Assembly (NCBI GenBank): GCA_047616325.1
Contig: JBLHGN010000054.1
Location: 1-16,637, forward strand
Direction: 5' to 3'
DNA: 16,637 bases
From: JBLHGN01 sp047616325
Lineage (GTDB): Bacteria; Pseudomonadota; Gammaproteobacteria; Pseudomonadales; Cellvibrionaceae
In this document: piece after piece, positions 8,212 through 14,080 of the stretch
Layout: the number at the start of each line of letters is the position of its first letter
How positions within the stretch are numbered: position 1 is the stretch's first letter
The notes under the pieces: generated by a model
Told to the model about the DNA's origin: nothing
The model's database searches: none
Seen by the model: the letters and a program-made list of their open reading frames with translations, nothing else
Position numbers and translations under genes: made by a program

Positions 8212-9120
8212 ATGGTCAAACAAAACGAAGAAAAAATCCGATCTGGCTATATAGCCATAGTTGGTCGCCCCAATGTTGGTAAGTCAACATTGCTTAATCA
8301 TATGCTTGAGCAAAAAATCAGCATAACCTCAAGAAAGCCACAAACGACTCGCAATAATGTCCTTGGTATCAAAACTGTTGACTCAGTTCAAATGGTTTTT
8401 GTCGATACTCCAGGTATTCACAAGGGACAAACAAAAGCTATAAATAGGTATATGAATCGTGCGGCATCAAGTGCATTAAAAGATGTTGATGTGATCGTTT
8501 TTGTTGTAGATAAGGCACATTGGACCGAAGAGGACGAATGGGTGTTGCAGCAGGTTTCCGCCGAAAAGTCTCATGTGATTATTGCCATCAATAAAGTTGA
8601 CCAGCTTGTCAAAAAAGATGAAATTATTCCTCATCTAGAAATACTTCAAAAAAAACTTCCTAACGCTGACGTTGTTCCCATGTCAGCACTTAAAAACCAG
8701 AATCTTGATACGCTTGAAAAACTAATAGTGTCGCACTTACCGGAGGCTTCACACTTCTATCCTGAAGATCAAATAACCGATAAAACTGCACGCTTTATGG
8801 TGTCGGAAATAATCAGGGAGAAAATTACCCGCCAGTTGGGCGCCGAATTGCCCCACCAAGTGGCCGTTGAGGTGGAGGAGTTTGTCGAGCAGCCTGATCT
8901 AATACGCATAAGGGCGCTCATACTCACGGAACGTGAAGGTCAGAAGCGCATCTTGATTGGCGAGAAGGGTGACAAACTTAAAAGCATTGGCCAGCAGGCA
9001 CGACTTGATATGGAAAAGCTGCTTGACTCAAAGGTGATGCTACATCTCTGGGTAAAGGTAAAAAGCGGCTGGTCTGATGACGAAAGAGCATTGCGCAGTT
9101 TGGGGTATCAGGATTTTTAG
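8212..9120 (+). CDS. era: GTPase Era, 16S rRNA/30S assembly factor
   Basis: Essential Ras-like GTPase that binds the 3' end of 16S rRNA and completes small-subunit maturation. G1 is GRPNVGKST (18-26), G3 DTPG (65-68) and G4 NKVD (127-130), with SALK as G5. The C-terminal KH domain (about 200-285) shows the RNA-binding loop within LIGEKGDKLKSIG. 302 aa is normal. A 103-base gap separates it from rnc, whereas in E. coli the two overlap. That gap has a loose promoter candidate (TTGCGC at 8161-8166 and TATTGT at 8183-8188, spacing 16), too weak to annotate separately. A clear ribosome-binding site is lacking. Confidence 0.97.
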   Translation: MVKQNEEKIRSGYIAIVGRPNVGKSTLLNHMLEQKISITSRKPQTTRNNVLGIKTVDSVQMVFVDTPGIHKGQTKAINRYMNRAASSALKDVDVIVFVVDKAHWTEEDEWVLQQVSAEKSHVIIAINKVDQLVKKDEIIPHLEILQKKLPNADVVPMSALKNQNLDTLEKLIVSHLPEASHFYPEDQITDKTARFMVSEIIREKITRQLGAELPHQVAVEVEEFVEQPDLIRIRALILTEREGQKRILIGEKGDKLKSIGQQARLDMEKLLDSKVMLHLWVKVKSGWSDDERALRSLGYQDF

Positions 9121-9159
9121 ATTATTTAGGGTATTTCTCTTTAGATTAGGCGATTAACC

Positions 9160-9921
9160 ATGTCATCTATGATGGATGCAGAACCCGCCTTTTTAATTCA
9201 CAGCAGAAAGTATACCGACACTAAAATACTGGTGGACATACTAACTGCACGTCACGGTAGGGTCTCAGGTGTTTTGCGGGCACCTATTAGTAAAAAGAGT
9301 CTGACGAGGGTGCAGGCATTTACGCCGCTCTTGGCTTCGTGGCGAGGAAAGGCTGCGCTTAAAACGTTTACTTTGGTGGAGGCAACGGCAAACGCCTATT
9401 CTCTGAGTTCGCGCTGCCTATTTGCCGCAATGTACCTCAATGAAGTAGTGCAGCGATTAATGCCACTAGAAGATGCTTGCGAAACATTGTTCTCTTCTTA
9501 TCGTGAAGCCTTGGAGCGACTGAGTCAGCAAAATGTTTTTGAAGAAAACCCACATATAGAACAAGCATTGCGTCTATTCGAGTTTTCGTTTTTAGAATCC
9601 TTGGGTTACTGCATAGATTTTAAAAGTGATATTAATAATGTGCCAATATCCCCGCAGGGTGATGCTCAGTATGTTTTTATCGCAGGAGAGGGGTTTTGGC
9701 CTCTGCGTGAGATTGACGAAGAGCCAATGACTAATGCCACCGTCAATAATGTGGATGCACCCAGTATATTTTGCGGCGACATTCTGCATTTAATTGCTTG
9801 TCAGAAATATGAGGATATTGAGGTCTTGCGTTTTGCGAAAAGGCTCACTCGAATTGCCTTTAAGCCCTTGTTGGCTGGCAAAGTATTGCAGTCACGTGAA
9901 CTGTTCCGAACCCCAGGGTAG
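9160..9921 (+). CDS. recO: DNA repair protein RecO
   Basis: Recombination mediator that, with RecR, loads RecA on SSB-coated single strands and anneals DNA. The N-terminal OB-fold is recognisable in PAFLIHSRKYTDTKILVDILTARHGRVSGVLR (residues 9-40), followed by the helical C-terminal domain with ALRLFEFSFLESLGY (about 136-150). No zinc-binding CxxC pair is evident, as in other gammaproteobacterial RecO. 253 aa is slightly longer than the E. coli protein. The first ATG is preferred because AGG at 9148-9150 lies 9 bases before it; in-frame ATGs at codons 4 and 5 are alternatives. It is the last gene of the lepA-to-recO block and ends 8 bases from the 3' end of the opposing barA gene. Confidence 0.93.
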   Translation: MSSMMDAEPAFLIHSRKYTDTKILVDILTARHGRVSGVLRAPISKKSLTRVQAFTPLLASWRGKAALKTFTLVEATANAYSLSSRCLFAAMYLNEVVQRLMPLEDACETLFSSYREALERLSQQNVFEENPHIEQALRLFEFSFLESLGYCIDFKSDINNVPISPQGDAQYVFIAGEGFWPLREIDEEPMTNATVNNVDAPSIFCGDILHLIACQKYEDIEVLRFAKRLTRIAFKPLLAGKVLQSRELFRTPG

Positions 9922-9929
9922 CGTTGCTA

Positions 9930-11915
9930 TTATTTAAAAAGTATATCGAGATCGTGAGCTTCGCGCCAACTTAGAAGCTCTTGGCAGGCGGCTATAAGCT
10001 GTTCCAGTTGTGAGCTAAGGTTTTCTATGCGTTTGTCTTTAAGGTCTTTGTCGAGTTCTGCGCTCACCCGCAACAGTGTTGGAACGCCACAGTAACAGGC
10101 GCCCCCGTGGAGGCGGTGGACAGTTTCGTGAAGCTGCTCAATGTCTTGTTCTCGCCAGGATTTACGTAAGGCCCCCACTTCTGCACCGAGTGAGTCTATA
10201 AGCATTGTTAGCATGTCGCGCGCTAGTTCGGCTTTCCCGTTGGATAATTTTAAACAGAGTTGCACATTTACTGGCGCCTTGTCTGTTGAAGGCTGTGTGC
10301 GTGGTGGAGGCTGGTGGTTTTCTGCTGTCCTAGAATAGTGCGTCCATCGCTCAAGCAATTCATTTAGTTGGCTATCGTTTATCGGTTTGCTTATAAAATC
10401 ATCCATTCCAGAAATAAGGATTTTTGATTTGTCTTCTTCTACCGCATGCGCAGTAAGAGCGACAATCGGAGTTCGCATGTTTTCAGGTTCGCATTTTCGA
10501 ATTTCATTCGCTGTTTCGAATCCGTTTATGCCGGGCATTTGAATATCCATAAAAATTAGCGAAAAGTTTTGCGTTTTAAGCAAACTTAAGGCGTCTTCAC
10601 CCGATTCGGCACATGTAATGCTAATGTCAGAGTTTTTAAGGAACTCGCAGACCAGTCGGCGGTTCGATGCGTTGTCATCCACGAGTAAAATAGAGGGAGC
10701 AGATTGGGAAATATTAAGACTGTCGGTGTTAGTGGGTGTCGGCAGTGCCAATCGTATGGTAAACCAAAAGGTACATTTTTCTGTTTCGGCAGATACACCA
10801 ATGCCACCGTCCATTTTGGTGGCTAGCGCTTGTGCAACGATAAGCCGAATATGGTTTTTATTGGTGAACTTGTCGTCTGCGTTGCCTTCCGCCTGTGATA
10901 ATAGCGTGTTAATTTTATGTATCTCGTGGCTAAGATCGCCGCAGTTGTTGTTGCTTAGCGATACTTTGAGTTCAACTCTATTGTCATTAGTGTATTCAAC
11001 GTGAGTCGAAATTTCAATGGTGCCATTTGTGTTTAGAGTGACTGCACTTAGGAGCAGATTATTATAGGTTTGTTTTATTCGAACGGGGTCTCCCTGGAGT
11101 TTTTCTGGGAGTTGATTGTTCGGACATATCTCTAAATTTAGTGAATATTTGTCTTTAGGTGCTTGCTGCTTAAGAAATGAGCCGTTGGCCTCGATGATGA
11201 TTTCACTGATGTTAATCGATTTGTAATCGAGATTAAGTTTTCCTGATTCTAGTCGTGATAAGTCGGTGACGTCATTAACGTTTAGTAGCAATGTGTTGGC
11301 TGATAGTTTAATTGTTTCAAGGTATTCGATTTGTTGAGATGAAAGTGATGTTTTTTCAAGAAGTTCGGTAAAACCTATAATTCCATTGAGTGGTGTTCGA
11401 ATTTCATGGCTAGTATTGGCTAAAAAATCTGATTTTGCGTTGTTAGCTTTTGTAGCTTCGTTGCGTGTTTTTTTTATTTCGGAGTTTTGAGCTTCAATGT
11501 TTTTATATGCTTCTCTTAGCTTGATGGAGGACTCTTTAATTGCCTGCTCATACTCATCGTGGGATTTCTTTAAACTCAGCGATAGCTTTCTTAGTCTCGA
11601 GAACAGAGGCGAGTATAAAGAGTTTTCGGGTGAGTGAAAATCTAGGCCGTGGTTTATTAGGTCGTCAATTACCTTGTCTATGGCTGAAGTAGGGATAATG
11701 AGATCTTTTTTAAGTTTTAATGCAAAAAATAAAAGAATAATAAATGATGATAAAAAAGTGCAAAAAGATAATATTGCCACTTTTGTTGGTACGGTAAACT
11801 CGTTGGTCAGAGCCGAAGTGTATGGCAGCGTTAAAAACCACATAGCTCCGAAAGTTATGGGTGGCAGTGCCACTAAATACATTAGCTTTTTATTTAATTG
11901 ATACGTGTCTAACAT
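9930..11915 (-). CDS. barA: BarA/GacS-type hybrid sensor kinase with degenerate ATP site
   Basis: Tripartite hybrid sensor, related to BarA/GacS, which normally signals to UvrY/GacA and the Csr system. Order: membrane helices at about 11-30 and 46-66 with only some 15 residues between them, HAMP-like linker (67-115), coiled coil (115-162), His-acceptor domain with SHEIRTPLNG (H170), ATPase-like domain (about 272-392), receiver (408-520; D413, D414, phospho-acceptor D457, T488, K510), and HPt domain with VHRLHGGACYCGVP (H600). The HPt motif and the neighbouring cysM-relA-mazG genes support BarA orthology. Odd points: 661 aa against about 900-920 in the family, no room for the periplasmic sensor domain, and loss of the catalytic motifs. 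S290 replaces the N-box Asn, SNNNCGD (321-327) stands at the G1 box, and NKNHIRL (352-358) replaces the Gly-rich G2 box. Autokinase activity is therefore doubtful. No clear ribosome-binding site or promoter. Confidence 0.85.
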   Translation of the reverse strand: MLDTYQLNKKLMYLVALPPITFGAMWFLTLPYTSALTNEFTVPTKVAILSFCTFLSSFIILLFFALKLKKDLIIPTSAIDKVIDDLINHGLDFHSPENSLYSPLFSRLRKLSLSLKKSHDEYEQAIKESSIKLREAYKNIEAQNSEIKKTRNEATKANNAKSDFLANTSHEIRTPLNGIIGFTELLEKTSLSSQQIEYLETIKLSANTLLLNVNDVTDLSRLESGKLNLDYKSINISEIIIEANGSFLKQQAPKDKYSLNLEICPNNQLPEKLQGDPVRIKQTYNNLLLSAVTLNTNGTIEISTHVEYTNDNRVELKVSLSNNNCGDLSHEIHKINTLLSQAEGNADDKFTNKNHIRLIVAQALATKMDGGIGVSAETEKCTFWFTIRLALPTPTNTDSLNISQSAPSILLVDDNASNRRLVCEFLKNSDISITCAESGEDALSLLKTQNFSLIFMDIQMPGINGFETANEIRKCEPENMRTPIVALTAHAVEEDKSKILISGMDDFISKPINDSQLNELLERWTHYSRTAENHQPPPRTQPSTDKAPVNVQLCLKLSNGKAELARDMLTMLIDSLGAEVGALRKSWREQDIEQLHETVHRLHGGACYCGVPTLLRVSAELDKDLKDKRIENLSSQLEQLIAACQELLSWREAHDLDILFK

Positions 11916-11998
11916 AAAATATTAGTGCTCGCTGATACTGATTGCGTGAGAATTAAATTGGTCTGTAATAGCGGCCGTATTGTTCTGTTGGTCTAGCC

Positions 11999-12136
11999 CT
12001 ATTGTAGCAAAGTGTGAGCTGCCTCGTTTAATTTGGGCTTTTGCGGTTGTAGATCAGTAGTTTTGCTATTTCTAGATGTTTTTAGTGTCGTTTTGGGCTT
12101 TTCCCGAGTGCAGTAAAATAAGGATAAAAGGCACAT
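11999..12136 (-). CDS. Possible small ORF (45 codons) upstream of barA
   Basis: On the minus strand an ATG (complement of 12134-12136) is preceded by AGGAG (complement of 12144-12148) with a spacing of 7, the best ribosome-binding site in this region. The product would start MCLLSLFYC, then become basic and Thr/Lys-rich, with KPK occurring twice in frame 20 codons apart. It ends 83 bases before the barA start on the same strand. The frame stays open further upstream to 12259 into the IS end, but only this start has a good site. I recognise no family. It may be a small or leader peptide, or chance. Confidence 0.3.
   Translation of the reverse strand: MCLLSLFYCTREKPKTTLKTSRNSKTTDLQPQKPKLNEAAHTLLQ
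12032..12102. repeat. Direct repeat of TTTGGGCTTTT (two copies)
   Basis: Identical 11-base words at 12032-12042 and 12092-12102, 60 bases apart. In the minus-strand small ORF both encode KPK in the same frame. It may reflect an internal duplication or be chance in an AT-rich stretch. Confidence 0.4.
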
Positions 12137-12148
12137 TAGATTTCTCCT

Positions 12149-12169
12149 GATGCATTTATAATATGCATC
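12149..12169. repeat. Perfect palindrome GATGCAT-(7)-ATGCATC
   Basis: Seven-base arms GATGCAT (12149-12155) and ATGCATC (12163-12169) flank TTATAAT, so a TATAAT hexamer (12157-12162) lies in the centre. It abuts the AGGAG of the minus-strand small ORF. It could be an operator overlapping a promoter, or a hairpin in the leader of that ORF. I found no good -35 partner on either strand. Confidence 0.45.
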
Positions 12170-12187
12170 CTCATAGTTGTTATGTTT

Positions 12188-12212
12188 CTTGAATTCAACT
12201 CGTAAGTGCAAT
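12188..12212 (+). repeat. Left terminal inverted repeat of the IS30 remnant
   Basis: Begins CTTGAATTCAACTCG and ends GTGCAAT. Its reverse complement matches 13040-13064 at 21 of 25 positions; the four differences are two adjacent central positions and two near the outer end. Confidence 0.82.
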
Positions 12213-12230
12213 TTTTTGGAAGTGGTCAAC

Positions 12231-12239
12231 TGGTATAAT
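12231..12239 (+). promoter_or_regulatory. Extended -10 promoter of the IS30 transposase
   Basis: TGGTATAAT is a perfect extended -10 element (TGn plus TATAAT) just inside the left end and about 33 bases before the transposase ATG. No good -35 hexamer is present at 16-18 bases, which is usual for extended -10 promoters. It may still fire into the remnant. Confidence 0.5.
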
Positions 12240-12271
12240 TCACGCCACTTTCTCGCCAAAGGAAATTGCTA

Positions 12272-13057
12272 ATGAACTGTACACAGTTGTCCGAAATAGA
12301 ACGATACCAGACCCAGCCATTTTTGAAAGCAGGATATACACAAAAAATGTTGCACAAGAGCTTGGTCGCCACCCTTCAACGATACGTCGTGAATTGAAGC
12401 GCAATACTGGTTTACGTGGTTACAGGCCCAAAAAGGCTCAGCGTCTAACCGATGAGCGAAAACATTTATATACATATACATATACACATACACGTATCAC
12501 GGATAGTACGTGGCAACGAGTGGAAATTTTGCTGAGAGAAGAATGGAGCACGGAAAAGGTCAGTGGCTGGTTAAAGAAAACGGATTTGCAGCCGGTAAGC
12601 CCCGAATGGATTTACCAGTACATATTGACAGACAAGAAAGCAGGCGGTGATTTGCATGCCTATTTGCGTTGTCAGAAGAAGCTCAAGAAGCGATATGGCA
12701 GTCCAGATCGTCGAGGACAGCTTAAAAAGAGGGTTAGTGTTGATGATCGCCCTGCGGTAGTGGATGAGCGTAGTAGAGTTGGCGACTGGGAAATGCTACA
12801 TGAAGCGATTTCACAAGCGCTCAATGCACAGTGTATTTTACTCATCCCTACCACTCATGGGGGCGTGGTCTTAATGAGAATACCAATGGCTTGATTCGCC
12901 AGTACGCACCCTAAGGCTCAAGCTTCGACAACATGACGCGCGAAGATGTTGAAAAATTATGACCAAATTAAATAACCGCCCAAGAAAATGTTTATGCTTT
13001 TGCACCCCAAATCAGGTATGGTTTGGCATCAATCCACCGATTGCACTAGCGAGTTGA
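12272..13057 (+). pseudogene. IS30-family transposase, multiply frameshifted and internally deleted
   Basis: The original protein can be followed across four frame segments. From the ATG at 12272 (AAAGGA eight bases before it) it reads MNCTQLSEIERYQTQ and on to GYTQK. A missing A in the run at 12342-12347 shifts to a frame reading AQELGRHPSTIRRELKRN, RGYRPKKAQRL, WIYQYI, GGDLHAYLRCQKK, then VVDERSRVGDWE. There about 65 codons are lost, including catalytic Asp residues 1 and 2, and the text resumes at HEAISQALNAQC. A missing T near 12834 leads to HPYHSWGRGLNENTNGLIRQY; a TAA at 12912-12914 stands where Lys is expected. A missing A in the run at 12952-12956 restores NNRPRKCLCFCTPNQVWFG and the stop at 13055. 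The DDE Glu in NEN survives. The transposase is inactive. Confidence 0.93.
12469..12492 (+). repeat. Short tandem repeat of TATACA (four units)
   Basis: Three exact TATACA units (12469-12486) and one CATACA unit (12487-12492), in frame with the transposase and encoding alternating Tyr-Thr then His-Thr. IS30 transposases are variable here, between the N-terminal DNA-binding part and the next conserved block, so this may be a local expansion. Confidence 0.8.
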
Positions 13058-13064
13058 ATCCAGG
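13040..13064 (+). repeat. Right terminal inverted repeat of the IS30 remnant
   Basis: Begins ATTGCACTAGCGAG and ends GAATCCAGG. It overlaps the last codons and TGA stop of the transposase (13055-13057), an arrangement seen in IS30-family elements. It pairs with 12188-12212. Confidence 0.82.
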
Positions 13065-13176
13065 TTTAAAAGCATCGCCTAAACTAACGCCTGTACGCAC
13101 AAAAATAGTGTTTTTCGGTATAGCTTGATGTTAGAGCGCTATGGCGATGATTTTTTCTTAATCACAGTGGTTATTT

Positions 13177-14061
13177 ATGAACTTTCCCACAATCGAAGCC
13201 TTTGTTGGTAATACGCCTCTTGTCAGACTGCAGAGACTAGCCGGTACAGAGCGAAATGCCGTGCTTGTCAAGCTAGAGGGCAATAACCCTGCAGGATCGG
13301 TGAAAGACCGGCCGGCTATGTCCATGATTTGCGGTGCAGAAGAGCGTGGTGAGATTTCACCTGGCGACAGGCTTATTGAGGCCACTAGCGGAAATACCGG
13401 CATAGCGTTAGCGATGGCAGCAGCGGTAAAAGGGTACAAAATCACATTGATTATGCCCAATAATATGACTCAAGAGCGCAAGTCATCGATGTGTGCGTAT
13501 GGTGCCGAGTTGATTTTGGTGAGCAAGGAGCAGAGCATGGAGGGCGCGCGCGATTTGGCGCTCAAGATGCAAGCTGAGGGTAAAGGTGTGGTTTTGGATC
13601 AGTTTGGCAATTCCGATAACCCCAAAGCACATTACCAAGGTACTGGTCCAGAAATATGGCATCAAACAGAGGGCACAGTGACTCATTTTGTAAGCGCTAT
13701 GGGCACTACCGGTACCATTGTGGGCGCGTCTCGCTATTTAAAAGAGCAGAATCCTGACATTCAAATTGTTGGTTTGCAGCCCGAGGCGGGCGCCAGTATT
13801 CCTGGGATTCGGCGCTGGGCTCCGGCTTATGTCCCTAAAATATTTGATGACGCTAATATTGATGAAGTCGTAAATGTTTCTCAAAAACGAGCGGAAGATA
13901 CCATGCGTAATGTAGCGAAGCAGGAAGGTATCTTTTGTGGCGTTTCTTCCGGCGCTAGCGTCGCAGCTGCCTTAGATATATCTAAGCGTGTCGATAATGC
14001 TGTGATTGTGGCCATTATTTGTGACAGGGGTGATCGTTACCTGTCCTCTGGATTGTTCTGA
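13177..14061 (+). CDS. cysM: Cysteine synthase B (O-acetylserine sulfhydrylase B)
   Basis: PLP-dependent enzyme making cysteine from O-acetylserine with sulfide or thiosulfate. The fold-type II signature is complete: GNTPLVRLQRL near the start, the PLP lysine K43 in NPAGSVKDRPA, the substrate loop EATSGNTGIALA, the phosphate-binding GTTGT stretch (in SAMGTTGTIVG), and the C-terminal GVSSGAS and ICDRGDRYLS. Retention of KDRPA and the short C-terminus point to CysM rather than CysK. 294 aa is the usual CysM length, so the gene is complete. The 112 bases between the IS30 remnant and this ATG show no clear promoter and only a weak ribosome-binding site, so the nearby insertion may have altered its upstream control. 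relA follows after 19 bases. Confidence 0.95.
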   Translation: MNFPTIEAFVGNTPLVRLQRLAGTERNAVLVKLEGNNPAGSVKDRPAMSMICGAEERGEISPGDRLIEATSGNTGIALAMAAAVKGYKITLIMPNNMTQERKSSMCAYGAELILVSKEQSMEGARDLALKMQAEGKGVVLDQFGNSDNPKAHYQGTGPEIWHQTEGTVTHFVSAMGTTGTIVGASRYLKEQNPDIQIVGLQPEAGASIPGIRRWAPAYVPKIFDDANIDEVVNVSQKRAEDTMRNVAKQEGIFCGVSSGASVAAALDISKRVDNAVIVAIICDRGDRYLSSGLF

Positions 14062-14080
14062 ACTAGGTTGTAGTTATTTC

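Larger units (their letters stand above)
12188..13064 (+). mobile_element. Degenerate IS30-family insertion sequence
   Basis: An 877-base IS30-family remnant between barA and cysM. Both ends are recognisable as 25-base inverted repeats (12188-12212 and 13040-13064, 21 of 25 positions matching), and both are flanked by TTT (12185-12187 and 13065-13067), consistent with the 2-3 base target duplication of this family. The left end reads inward like the known IS30 end (a GATTCAA-type core followed by a GTGCAA-like block). Inside is a broken transposase gene. Intact relatives are about 1.0-1.1 kb, and the difference matches an internal deletion of about 195 bases in the catalytic domain. Confidence 0.88.

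Noticed and set aside
11999..12259. An 86-codon minus-strand frame running from inside the IS30 left end to 11999.
   Set aside because: Its first 41 codons lie across the IS end and have no ribosome-binding site; only the internal ATG at the complement of 12134-12136 is plausible, so I list just the shorter 45-codon version.
12342..12347. Programmed frameshifting at the A-run of the transposase.
   Set aside because: IS30-family transposases are normally a single frame, and two further single-base losses, a stop codon and a catalytic-domain deletion show ordinary decay.
12269..12493. Minus-strand frame of 74 codons with a Met/Tyr-rich start.
   Set aside because: It lies antisense to the recognisable transposase and its odd start comes from the TATACA repeat.
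13073..13149. Inverted repeat CATCGCC / GGCGATG flanking the cysM upstream region.
   Set aside because: Only seven bases per arm with 63 bases between; expected by chance at this scale and not tied to the IS ends.
14006..14080. An earlier in-frame ATG for relA inside cysM.
   Set aside because: The extension is the cysM C-terminal coding region read in another frame; RelA proteins begin at the MVKVR-like start.
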